From contig CM030939.1 of the NCBI GenBank assembly GCA_018136815.1, positions 2,178,808 to 2,242,807 on the forward strand: a stretch of DNA of 64,000 nucleotides, read 5' to 3'. Of this stretch, positions 33,001-42,294 are shown piece by piece. The position numbers and the translations under genes are program-made. This DNA comes from Isochrysis galbana. Taxonomy: Eukaryota; Haptophyta; Isochrysidales; Isochrysidaceae. The notes under the pieces were generated by a model. The model worked only from the letters and a program-made list of their open reading frames with translations, was not told the DNA's origin and did no database searches. Position 1 is the stretch's first letter; the number at the start of each line of letters is the position of its first letter.

Positions 33001-33446
33001 TGGCCGAGCCGCAGTGCTTCGCGAGATGCCTAGCGTCGTTCTCGCGCCTTGTCCAAAGGCTAATGCTTCATGGCTTCCGACCTCCGCAATGGCTGCTCTC
33101 AGCCGTCTCGCAGATCATGCCAATCATTCTGGTTGCGCGCCTTGACGGCGCGCACGACGGCGCGCACGACGAGGTCGCCTCGTGCCTCTTCACGTGCTGC
33201 AACGCCATCGCAGAAGCACAGAATACACCGACTGGAGAGTGCGCGGGCTCGCTGATCACATCGGTGCTTGAGACACATGGGTGTATTCTAGCAGCTGATG
33301 TGAGGCAACGCCTCGCCTCCGACTTTGTACGGAATGATCCGAACGACCTGCCCAGCTTTGGCCGCGCCCTTGGCCGGCTCGCAAACGATGTGCGACATCT
33401 TCTCTCCCTCAGCCGGCAATATGGAAGCCCACGCCGTACCAGCTGA
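30023..33446 (+). CDS. Importin-13/transportin-3-like karyopherin beta, two exons
   Basis: Exons 30023-32359 and 32409-33446 join in phase 0 across a 49-nt GT-AG intron with a pyrimidine tract, giving 1124 residues, typical of karyopherin-beta proteins. The N-terminus (ALAALHGSPDARERQAANEW, then AAARELVLS, HHVAFYGASVLHTKVAAEW) matches the importin-N repeat of transportin-3/importin-13: short helices, R-x-x-A-x-x-W-L and Y-x-A-x-x-L. The rest is alpha-helical HEAT-like sequence without other domains. Such proteins carry SR proteins and other cargoes through the nuclear pore under Ran control. The frame extends 69 codons upstream, but that is Arg/Glu sequence from a GA-rich leader, so MAAHARSALAALHG was chosen. 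Importin-13 and transportin-3 cannot be separated by eye. Confidence 0.75.
32360..32408 (+). other. 49-nt spliceosomal intron
   Basis: GTGAGACC donor and CCCCCCTTTTTCAG acceptor; removing it restores a single frame between CGA (32359) and GCT (32409). Without splicing the frame runs into non-conserved Pro-rich sequence. Confidence 0.8.
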
Positions 33447-34264
33447 CGGCGCAACACCTGAGATACATTTGCAGCTGCACACTTGTGCACGGTCGCATAA
33501 TTTGGTCATCACTGTAGAGCACTGGACGGTCATCTGAGAGGACCGTGCCGGGGCTTGTCGCTCCGTGGCATTGGTCTTGCAATGACGCCACTCGTCTGAT
33601 CATCGAAACACCGGCGTGATCGTTGTACTACTACTATCCTCACCTTCCATGCCGATTAAGCCGTCGGATGGCACCGCCGGGATTTCGACGCAAAAGAACA
33701 ACCACAACCATGTTTCACTTGGCTTGTGTGATGGAATGCAGCTACCCTACGCATACCGGCAACACCCGAGGCGCCTGTCCACGGCCGTCGGCTCGTCTAG
33801 CAAGGTCAAATGTGAGGTGGACATTCTCGCGCCGTGCGGTGGTTGGTGTAGTGACTCTCCTCGTCTCATCACTACGGTCTCAATTTTTGCTTCATAGTGT
33901 CGCCGATTCTTGACGGAGCTACTTCTAACCTTGGGTTTTTGCATGCTTCTCCGACTCCATTTTCTTTTTGGCCGACCTACTTGACCGTTGCTACGAGCAC
34001 CGACTAAGAGCGCTTGTGTTTTGACATCCACGCCGGGGTGGCTAGCTGACCGCGTGCCATGTGAGCAAGGCACCGAAGCACAAGGAACAAGGGGGGGGGG
34101 GGGGGCAGAAGGGGGAGTGAGCGTGCGATCATGACGATGTCGTCGGGACGCCTGGGGAGGGTAGGCGTAATAGCAGTAGATGGCATCTTCAAAGTTTTTT
34201 TACTATGCTGTGTTTCCCAGCTCCAGCTAGGGTGCTACTATGTATTAGTTTTGTGCCTTGGGTC
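33447..34264. other. Intergenic region
   Basis: Downstream of the karyopherin gene, AT-richer than average, with one G-run at 34091-34105. No supported gene. Confidence 0.4.
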
Positions 34265-34657
34265 TCAGTGCAGTCACGTGCAAGCGATCGGTAGAGCAAC
34301 ATACACATACAAGCACGCGCCGAGGAGACACCCAGACTGACGTCAAAGACAACACTCGTTAACAACGCACAACGCAGATCAAAAGGCCTGTGCCCGGTGC
34401 ATGCGCACTCAAGACTCAAAGCCGAAAGCCGGGCCCATGGTAGTGCACCTGGGCCGCACCCCCGCGACCAAAGAAAAAGGAACGAGGGGGAGAAGGCGGA
34501 GAGGCGGGGGAAAAGGGAATAAGGGCGATGTCGGTGATAGTGATAGGTAGTGACTAGTGACTACCGGTATGGGTATGGCAATAGGCAGTAGCAGTAGCAG
34601 TAGGTGCGTTTATGTTTAGCCCTGAATCTTCATATTTTTTTCAGTGCAGTCACGTGT
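34265..34657 (+). mobile_element. Short LINE insertion with 16-bp target duplication and T tail
   Basis: TCAGTGCAGTCACGTG is present at 34265-34280 and 34642-34657. The 361 bp between them match the LINE 3' UTR (ACCAAAGAAAAAGGAACGAG, then GCCCTGAATCTTCATAT) and end in seven T next to the right duplication. No coding sequence is retained: a strongly 5'-truncated copy. Confidence 0.85.
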
Positions 34658-35448
34658 GTCGTGGCTTGGCCTGTTGGTGCATTGTTAGCGGCAGTAGCGG
34701 CACTAATGCTCATTATTATTATTATGTACGGAGGGGCAAGGGTCGCAACGTCGCAACCGCCCACACTGACAGGCAGCTCTTCTACTAAATACTAGTACAA
34801 AATACAATATGCAATGCTGGACTACTACTACAATATCCTCCTGCAACGACTCTCTCCCAACGTCTCTCTCCCCCCCTTTACTCTCTCCGGTTGTCAGTCA
34901 CACAGGTCACGCGTACAAGAGAACGCGCCTCGAGATACAGAATACATCGGGAAGAGTAGAAGATCTTTGTCGTGTATCTCTTCTTCTCACATCTCTCTCT
35001 CCCGTGCGCCGCCTGCGTGCTGGGCAGAACTCCTCCTCTCATCGCGTGGCTCGTTCTCCCCGCATTTCATTCTGTAGAACTCGCCCGAAGTTTCTCTTCT
35101 TCGAGGTCTTCCCTGGCGTGCCTCTCGCCGGTGGTCCCCGAGCCGCCCCCCCCCCCCCCCCCTGTCGGCCGTTGCCCTCTCTCTCTCTCCTCTGGTGGTT
35201 GTCGCTGCCGTCGCGCAGAGACGGAGAAAGGGAGGCAACCTCGCCGGACCGAGGCTGAGGGAGGGAGAGAAGGAGGGAGGGAGGGAAGAGAAACACCGAG
35301 AGAGGGAGGAAGAGGGAGGGAGGAAGGGAGAGGGAAGGAGAGAGAGGGGAGAGGGAGGGAGGGAGGAAGTTCAAGGGAGGCAGCCGCTTCGGACAGGGAG
35401 AGAGCTGCAAACCAGCAGGGAGGGAGAGTGAGCCGGAGCACGGGTGCG
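34658..35448. promoter_or_regulatory. Upstream/5' UTR region with CT- and GA-rich blocks
   Basis: CT-rich (34840-35210) switching to GGGAGGGA-type purine repeats (35260-35430) directly before the ATG of the next gene. Open frames here are low complexity. The pyrimidine-purine switch just upstream of the start is shared with the karyopherin and cytochrome b561 genes. Confidence 0.35.
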
Positions 35449-36465
35449 ATGAGCGGCTCGTTGCGTCACGAGCTGCTTCGTGAGGATGCCATACGGCGGA
35501 GAGAACGGCTGGCCAATGCGAGCGAGGGGCCTCCGCTGCGCCAACGTCAGCCATTCGACAAGCAGACGACGCGCTCATCGGCGGTGCACGGCAAGCTGCT
35601 CGACGACCTGCAGATGACGCGCGTCCTCCTCGGACAGAACATGCTCAATGATGTGGCGTACCAGGTAAACGAGAAGGCGCTCTCTAGCTATAAGAACCTC
35701 GGCGGCTGCCGAGACTTCAGTCAGCAGCGTGGGCGTGTGCCCATGAGCAAGCAGGGCACCAGGATCGCGGCTGAGGGCACGTACGAGTCACACTGGTCCG
35801 CAAAGGCGCCGCCAAACATTGACCTCACGCGGACAGGCCGACCGTCAACAGGCATCCCTTTCAGCAAGCAGATCACGAGACTGCAGGACATCAACGGTAA
35901 GCTTCTCGAGGACATCGCGATGACGCGCGTGCTCTTCGCCGCGGGCAGCAACCCTGGGCCAGAGTATTATCAGCGCTCGATGGACTCGATGGACACGCCA
36001 ATCTACACATCCTCACGAAAGCGGGTCGGCATAGGCACGCGCTCATTCGGTAGCATGATCGGCCGTGTACCGATGCACAAGTCGGGTTCTCGTGCTTCAG
36101 CCGCGGGGAGCGCCCCCTCCAACTGGGAGCCGGGGGCGGGCTATTCACCCGTCATGCACCGTGGAAGCGGCTCGCTCAGCTTCGAGAAGCAGGCTGGGCG
36201 TGTGCCATTACACCTATCGGGTTTGCGTGGGGCGCCGCCGAACCCGGACTTCTCCAACTTCAGCGGCGCCCGCCGGCCGCAGACGGCCATGGCGCTGATT
36301 CGCGCTGAGGTGGCGGCTGGAGGTGCGGCTCCTAAGAAAAAGCCCGTGCAGGTGATCCACCGGCCTCCCCACGCGGGCAATCTTCCCAAAAGACACGTGC
36401 CGACCTCCAATTTCGACAAGAGCCTCTCGCGTGAGCAGTGGACGTCGCAGGTAATGCGCTCGTGA
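35449..36465 (+). CDS. Protein with repeated F-[DESQ]-K-Q ... G-R-V-P-[ML]-x-x-S-G motifs
   Basis: 338 residues from ATG 35449 (MSGSLRHELLREDAI); the open frame upstream is Arg/Glu/Gly low complexity. Short, basic, turn-rich motifs recur: QPFDKQTTRSSAVHGKLLDD (near 42), IPFSKQITRLQDINGKLLED (near 135), with MTRVLLG or MTRVLFA after each; QQRGRVPMSKQGTR, IGRVPMHKSGSRA and QAGRVPLHLSGLRG; and a final NFDKSLSREQWTSQV. No known catalytic domain, signal peptide or membrane helix. The pattern of short spaced repeats in an unstructured basic protein is like microtubule- or axoneme-lining proteins, but this is inference from style only. Single exon. Confidence 0.55.
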   Translation: MSGSLRHELLREDAIRRRERLANASEGPPLRQRQPFDKQTTRSSAVHGKLLDDLQMTRVLLGQNMLNDVAYQVNEKALSSYKNLGGCRDFSQQRGRVPMSKQGTRIAAEGTYESHWSAKAPPNIDLTRTGRPSTGIPFSKQITRLQDINGKLLEDIAMTRVLFAAGSNPGPEYYQRSMDSMDTPIYTSSRKRVGIGTRSFGSMIGRVPMHKSGSRASAAGSAPSNWEPGAGYSPVMHRGSGSLSFEKQAGRVPLHLSGLRGAPPNPDFSNFSGARRPQTAMALIRAEVAAGGAAPKKKPVQVIHRPPHAGNLPKRHVPTSNFDKSLSREQWTSQVMRS

Positions 36466-37217
36466 TTGCTTCTCCGTTCGCATACGTCCAAACGTCCGAG
36501 GGGGTTGTGCGGGACGGGGAATTATGAGTTATGAGATACTACTGCAGCAACAAATGCACATGCCTCGGGGACGAGGAAATACGAGGAATATGCTCGATCC
36601 TGAGGCATATAGGCACGCGGCTGGCGAGGTGTGTGCACAAGCCGTGTGCGCACAAGGTGGTGTGAATCATGTTAATTTTCGTGAGTGATAAATGAAACGA
36701 TGGTAAAGAGGAAAGAGGGGAGCGAAAGCGAAAGTTAGTAGGTTGTGGGCTAGCAACAGTCGTGGCCAACAAAGTAATAGTTTGTAGTTTGTTCAGCATG
36801 GGGGAACGCCTCGCGCCCTCCCTGTGCCTGTGGTGTGGAGGTGTGATGTGTGAGTGCACAGAGTGGAAATGGGATTTTGGGAATGGACGCATGTATGACT
36901 TGATTGATGGAGGGATCTACGCACTATTTGCGACCGTATTTGCACCGATTAACGCAAGATGTCGAGGAAAAAATAAAATCCCTTTCTATTGTTTGAGTTC
37001 ATACAGCTCTAACATTTTTGGGGTAGGTCTGAGGATGGAGGATGGCTTGCTTGCATTTCCGCCATGCCACTAGCGATGGCACATCGTTGCACCATACTTA
37101 CCTAGGTCGGTCGCGTCGGGGTAGAAATAGGTAGCCTCGCATGCAGCTCGGTCGACATCAGATGGCGCGGGCTTCCAATCCAAGCGATTGCCGCACCACA
37201 TGCCGTTGCGAATAACA
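36466..37217. other. Intergenic spacer
   Basis: Between the repeat protein and the LINE target site. No gene is supported. Confidence 0.4.
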
Positions 37218-37236
37218 TCAACTCGTTTGCTGGCAA

Positions 37237-37254
37237 CTATCAGTAAACTGATAG
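37237..37254 (+). promoter_or_regulatory. 5' hairpin of the LINE
   Basis: CTATCAGT and ACTGATAG pair perfectly around AA, ending 4 bp before the first ATG. Related hairpins with other stem sequences occupy the same position in four other copies in the window. Confidence 0.7.
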
Positions 37255-37258
37255 GGTC

Positions 37259-38158
37259 ATGGAGCGCGCGCCGCCGCCCGCTCTCGCTGCCGCTGCCCTC
37301 GCCGCGATGGACGAAGGACTAATGGACACGCCGCTGTCGCCGAAGCGGCCGCGCCAGGACGACCCTCCCAGCCAGGTGGGCATGGGAGCCAGCGGGCCAC
37401 GCCCGCGCACACCCGAGAACAGCGAGCGAACAGCCCGCATGCTGGTGGCCAACATTCAACACACATACGTCTCACCTCACAGCCACACCTGCCACACCAA
37501 GCCAGAGGGACGCTCCATCAGGGAAGGCCCCCGGGCCTGGACCCTACACAGCCGCGGTACCGCCCTCGCGCTCCGGCGAGAGGGGCTGACCCGGCACCAT
37601 CTCAGACAGAACCCAACTGGGGGAATGTCATACCAAGACCAAAAGAATGACAGAGACCAGCTGTGGACCCCCAAGATGGGGACAAACGACAACAAGGGAC
37701 ACAGCACTGAGAACAAACTCACCAGCGCAGCCGAGAGGCGGAGGGACAAGCGCGACTCAGGCAAGCACGCGTCGCACACAACACCAACCAGGGAGACCCA
37801 ACACATCGGACACCAACACAAACAAGAGCCAACACAAAACACCCAACACACGAAACCCTTGAGAGAGGGCGACATAGACACGGACCCAAAGGGCTTCATG
37901 GACCTCATAGGGGCTGGACCACACATGGGACTAACCCCAACCCTCTCACCGGCCACGCAGGTGGCCCTACTTGACGAAGACCTCGAACCTATCTTGTCCT
38001 CGAAAAGCTTAAATTCGGAGAAGACTTCCGCCGATACGCGAGGGCCCTCACAAACTCGGAAGCGAAACCCATCCGATACATTAAGGCAAACGGAGGCAGG
38101 AGCTTCCCGTTTAATGTGGCGAGCGGCGTCCCCCAAGGTTGCCCGCTATCACCGCTAG
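37259..38158 (+). CDS. LINE ORF1-like protein, 3' part altered by deletion
   Basis: 299 codons starting MERAPPPALAAAALAAMDEG. The N-terminal 40 residues (ending SPKRPRQDD) are conserved with the other 5'-end copies (LSRAKRPRPP in the 49-kb copy). The middle is hydrophilic, rich in His/Thr/Gln/Arg (TKPEGRSIREG, HKQEPTQNTQHTKP), as in LINE ORF1 proteins that coat RNA. No CCHC knuckle or RRM was found. Beyond about residue 240 the frame passes the deletion junction and reads the reverse transcriptase region out of frame, so the true C-terminus is lost. Confidence 0.6.
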   Translation: MERAPPPALAAAALAAMDEGLMDTPLSPKRPRQDDPPSQVGMGASGPRPRTPENSERTARMLVANIQHTYVSPHSHTCHTKPEGRSIREGPRAWTLHSRGTALALRREGLTRHHLRQNPTGGMSYQDQKNDRDQLWTPKMGTNDNKGHSTENKLTSAAERRRDKRDSGKHASHTTPTRETQHIGHQHKQEPTQNTQHTKPLREGDIDTDPKGFMDLIGAGPHMGLTPTLSPATQVALLDEDLEPILSSKSLNSEKTSADTRGPSQTRKRNPSDTLRQTEAGASRLMWRAASPKVARYHR

Positions 38159-40422
38159 CCTTCCTCCTAACGGCGGAGGCCCTCACCCGGGTGATAAACG
38201 AAGACGACAGCATAGACGGCATCGTAGTAAACGGAGCAGAATTAAAAATAAGTCAATTCGCGGACGACACTCAACTCCTGGCGGCCGATTACAGCAGCCT
38301 GGCACGATCGCTCCGATGGGTGGAAAGATATGCAGCGGCCTCGTGTGGCAAACCTAACGACCAAAAATTCGAGGGGCTAAGGATGGGGTCTCTTAAAAAA
38401 AAACGGCCCCCCGCCAATTTTCGCAGATACAAGTGGCTAAAGGGAAATGAATGCGCAATCATATTGGGAGTCCCCTTGGGAGGAGCGCTGGCCACTAAGG
38501 GCTTTTGGCGGAGGCTAGTCGACAAAATAGAAAAGAAGGCCACTATATACATGGCATTCACGAACAACTTATCAATACATGGCAAAACAAAAGTAGCCAA
38601 CTTCTTAATTTACTCTATTCCAAGGTACTGGCTACAAGCACTAGCGGCCCCAAGGTGGTTCCACACGGCCGTTAAGAGAGCCGTAGACAAAATAATGTGG
38701 ACCAACACGCACACCGGGCGCAGGTTACAATGGATCAAACACCCAGAACTCCCACTGAGAAACGACTCCGTAGGAGGGCCCCACCTAGGAGTGGGCCTAC
38801 TAGACTGGGACAACCACGTTAAGGCGCTACAAGCAAAATGGGTGCTGAACTACCTAGATGCGCGTCAAGCGCAATGGAAACAAGTATTGGATGCTTGGTT
38901 CAGCCGCACAAACCTTGGAAGAGCGGCTGTCCTATCGACGATCCCAACGAACAAAATGACCGACGGCATAACAGGCTCGAGCAAACTTCCGGCGTTCTGG
39001 AAGCAGGCGTTGAACAACATCCGCGAACTAGAACTCACACCCCTAAAAACGAGTAGAGAAGGGCTACTCTCCCAACCCATGTGGGGCAGCCCGACCCATC
39101 CGGGACCCAAACTCAACCCATCATGGGAAAAACTATGGAACAAGCTCGAATGCAACGCCATCCATAACGTCTTCAAAGATTTCGAGGCGACTACGCCGTA
39201 CAGCGTGGAAGAATGCGCGCAATACCTAAAAAGCAATGACACTTATATACAATTTAAAGGGGAATATATCCCAAAAGACAATTTCTTAGCATCATGGGAC
39301 ACGCTAGTAAACCATGCGCAACTGACAGTATCGTCACTAGAGGATACAGAGACAGAGACGAGGGGGGGTACACCACCTGGACGGGCCGCTAGAGAACTAA
39401 TGGACCCGAAGGAACCGCCCCCAGAACTGCGCATAACACAGGATGGCGAATACTACATAAACATCAAAGGCACATGGTACGAGGCGGAACTCTCGTACAC
39501 CGGCACGCCAATTATCGGAGAGAGAACTAATGCCCCGCCAAACCTCGACCCATCCCCGCCAGCGCGATGGGGAGAAGGATACAAATCTAACAAGAGACTT
39601 GAGTACCCACTCGCAGACGAAAACACCCTGGACGGCAAGACGCCACTCGACGGCACGGGAGTAGCACAGCTCACCGCAGCCCTCCAGAAGGCGAGCCGCA
39701 AGCGCAAACGCCTCGCGGGGCCGACCAAATGGGAGGAGAAACTCCAAATACCAGAGAACACGTGGGCGCACCTAGCACAGCTATACACGTCCCCTATGGT
39801 GACGGCGAGAGACACACACCTACATTTCAAACACATAACGCATAGGCGAGTGGGCACGTACAACCGATTCCCCGATAGAGCAAACACGTGTCGCATATGC
39901 GGAGCGGCGAACGAATCCTCGACACACCTAGGTGAATGTACAGGGATAACCAAAATACTGGACGCGCTGAATAAGATCGCGAGATTCACACCAAGAGCTG
40001 AACGGAGCAGGGAAGACACCATCATAGACAACCTTTTTATATACCCGAAGGGCGACGCCCCAAAAGCGCTGTACACTCTATATATGTTGGCATGGAGATA
40101 TATCATAACGGACTTCTATAGAATCCACTATGACAACATAGTTTTCTCGAAAGAATCAATTCTGATAAGAACAATAGAAAGATACACCGTTTTGTGTAAA
40201 GCTCTATTATTCGCGTACGAAACCGACTCGGCGAGAACAGCCCAAGCGGGCATGGGTAGGCAACCCAAAAAAAGGATAGATCTAGGCGAACTAAGACCCG
40301 CATTTCACATAAGCGACAAAGGCAGGCTCAAACCCAGCGAGGAGCTGGCCAAGCTAGCCGCCAAACTGGGAATCGAGCACACTGTCCAAGAGACCGGGGA
40401 GCAAGGTGAAGAGGATGAATGA
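37975..40422 (+). CDS. LINE ORF2, reverse transcriptase (C-terminal half) and C-terminal region
   Basis: The frame opens at 37975 after a TGA. YLVLEKLKFGEDFRRYARAL and IRYIKANGGRSFPFNVASGV, then PQGCPLSPLAFLLTAEAL, are reverse transcriptase motifs; ISQFADDTQLL carries the catalytic aspartates (FADD form); SIPRYWLQALAAP and VGGPHLGVGLLDWDNHVKAL are thumb-region sequence of L1/Tx1-type LINEs. Near residue 620 a zf-RVT-like cluster CRICGAANESSTHLGEC follows. The last 150 residues (YIITDFYRIHYDN, AGMGRQPKKRID) are conserved with two other copies here. Upstream palm motifs and the endonuclease are absent. It is uninterrupted after the junction, suggesting a young copy. Confidence 0.88.
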   Translation, partial: RRPRTYLVLEKLKFGEDFRRYARALTNSEAKPIRYIKANGGRSFPFNVASGVPQGCPLSPLAFLLTAEALTRVINEDDSIDGIVVNGAELKISQFADDTQLLAADYSSLARSLRWVERYAAASCGKPNDQKFEGLRMGSLKKKRPPANFRRYKWLKGNECAIILGVPLGGALATKGFWRRLVDKIEKKATIYMAFTNNLSIHGKTKVANFLIYSIPRYWLQALAAPRWFHTAVKRAVDKIMWTNTHTGRRLQWIKHPELPLRNDSVGGPHLGVGLLDWDNHVKALQAKWVLNYLDARQAQWKQVLDAWFSRTNLGRAAVLSTIPTNKMTDGITGSSKLPAFWKQALNNIRELELTPLKTSREGLLSQPMWGSPTHPGPKLNPSWEKLWNKLECNAIHNVFKDFEATTPYSVEECAQYLKSNDTYIQFKGEYIPKDNFLASWDTLVNHAQLTVSSLEDTETETRGGTPPGRAARELMDPKEPPPELRITQDGEYYINIKGTWYEAELSYTGTPIIGERTNAPPNLDPSPPARWGEGYKSNKRLEYPLADENTLDGKTPLDGTGVAQLTAALQKASRKRKRLAGPTKWEEKLQIPENTWAHLAQLYTSPMVTARDTHLHFKHITHRRVGTYNRFPDRANTCRICGAANESSTHLGECTGITKILDALNKIARFTPRAERSREDTIIDNLFIYPKGDAPKALYTLYMLAWRYIITDFYRIHYDNIVFSKESILIRTIERYTVLCKALLFAYETDSARTAQAGMGRQPKKRIDLGELRPAFHISDKGRLKPSEELAKLAAKLGIEHTVQETGEQGEEDE

Positions 40423-40752
40423 ATCACTTAGGAAACCGATAAGAGAAGACACCACTAGAGGCAACGCGACCCAGACGGGACCCAACCACCTAAACACGAC
40501 CGGGAAGACAAGACACACGCGAGAGCAAGACCAACAGGCCCGCCCAGACCCCACGCTCCAAACCAGACCTCATGTAGTGCACGGAGGTCGGACCCCGGAA
40601 ACCAAAGAAAAAGGAAAGAAGGGGGGCAGGCGAGGAGGTGGAGGGAGGGGAGGTAAGGGCGACGGGAATAGAGCTGGAAAGCCCAGTAGACGGTAGGTGT
40701 GTAGCCCTGAATCTTCAGATGTTTTTTTTTTTTTTTCAACTCGTTTGCTGGC

Positions 40753-41779
40753 CTTCATGCCTTCATGCTGCCGCCGCCAGTGGCCAGTGGAAATGCAGCT
40801 GATAGGCCGCCGCGATCATCCCCGCGAGAGCCTCGCCAGCTCCGCCGCCTCCTGCTGGGCGACCAGCTCCGGGTCGCCTCCACGCCCGAGAGCCTTCTTC
40901 GCCTTCAAGCCATATCATCGGCCGGGGCTTTGGCCTGTGCCTTGAGCCTTGACCGGGCGCGCCACCTTTCCAGCACGAAGCGCTCTCCGGGGCTTTGGCC
41001 TGTGCCTTGGCAGGGGGGTGGAGCGCCATCGGCAACGCTTGAATAATTCCCGCACCGCCTGCCAAGGCCAAGGCCGCCACTCACCGGGCGAATATTAGAT
41101 CTGCCCCCGGTGGCGTGGCCTCGCTAGAAGCGCTCCCATGCGTTTTGCCGAGATTTCCAGCCTTTTCGACCGCAGCGGCGTGGAGCGCCGCTGCGTGTCC
41201 CGTCCATAAGCCGCCCCGGGGCCGAGTCTCGTCGATCAGCGCCGGGTGAGGCGCTATCGAACAGAGGAGCGCCGCGAGGGCCGCCTGGACGTTGGCGCTT
41301 GCAAGTCACGCGTCGACGGCCCCTGCGTCGAGGAGGTAGAGGTCGTTGTGTCGAGTACGAACGCGGGCAATTCCTGCGAGGGCCCGGTCGGGGTGGTCAG
41401 GGCGGACTTCCTTGTGGCCAAGGCAGCCGTGTGCACGCGCTGTGGGGTGCATGGTGCATGAGGTGGGTGCTCCGCGGGTGACGTCTCCCCTGCTCTAACG
41501 GTCAAAAAATACAGCCCACAGCCCACAGCCCCCCCCGCATGTTAGTAGTTATGAATCACTGTTTGGCCGCCCTACACGTTAGCCGCCGGTGCCGCTCGCG
41601 ACGGAGTGGCCCAGAGCCCTCCGGCAAAGCTCGACGACTTGACAGGGATGGGGGGGCAGCTAACAGCTAACTGCTAACAGCTAAGCGTGGGCGGAACCGG
41701 AACCGGGACGGGCATGAGACGAAGGAGAGGTGCCAGGCCCAGGCCCGGCATGGACCTCTCCCGAGTGCTCGAACGCGAA
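40753..41779. other. Intergenic region
   Basis: Contains a small duplication (GGGGCTTTGGCCTGTGCCTT at about 40924 and 40989) and the repeat 41580-41632 shared with 28844-28897. No gene is supported. Confidence 0.4.
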
Positions 41780-41970
41780 CTGAGTAACGGCAGGGACCCC
41801 CGGACACCGAAAACATGGAAGCGCTGAAGGAGGAGGAGCGGAGGGAGGGCGAGAGAGGGAAATTTGAAGGGTGTTGGTGAGCATAGTGCATAGTGCATAG
41901 TGCGCGTAGCGGTAAGTGCGCAGTGCCCAATATTGGTGGGTTAGCCCCGAATCTTCACGTGTTCTTTTTT
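41780..41970 (+). mobile_element. LINE 3'-end fragment
   Basis: Shares the 3' UTR pattern (GACCCCCGGACACCGAAAAC) and ends GCCCCGAATCTTCACGTGTT followed by C and six T. No matching target duplication was found. Confidence 0.6.
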
Positions 41971-42294
41971 CAACTAGCCGATGGTCGATGCAGGCGGAGC
42001 CCGATGTCTTGATGGCCAACGGAGACCGCACCGTGACCCGCACCATACGCATGCCCATGGCAGCTACCGACACACTACACCAAATCGATATGCACAAACC
42101 CTACCATCCAAATGGCGACACCTCTCTCACGCACTCATGGAGTCTAGCAGAGCATTGGCAACCAATGCCACCACACAATTTTGCTGGGTAGGGAGTGTCG
42201 CCAAATGTTATTGCCACTGAGTAAACATACTTCAGAAATAGCGGCGGCAATGGCACACTCCTCGTATCAATCGTGCAATGCACTTGCATCGCGC

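Larger units (their letters stand above)
37218..40752 (+). mobile_element. L1-like LINE, internally deleted, flanked by 17-bp target duplications
   Basis: TCAACTCGTTTGCTGGC occurs at 37218-37234 and 40736-40752, bracketing a 3.5-kb element (37235-40735). It starts with a hairpin (CTATCAGT-AA-ACTGATAG), then ATGGAGCGCGC. It ends CCTGAATCTTCAGATG followed by T15 on the coding strand. ORF1-like sequence (37259 on) is joined near 37975-37990 directly to the middle of the reverse transcriptase, so the endonuclease and N-terminal reverse transcriptase are missing. It must have been mobilised by another copy. Confidence 0.92.

Noticed and set aside
41124-41526. Short open frames on both strands at 41.1-41.5 kb
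   Set aside because: No conserved motif, and the region is made partly of small duplications.
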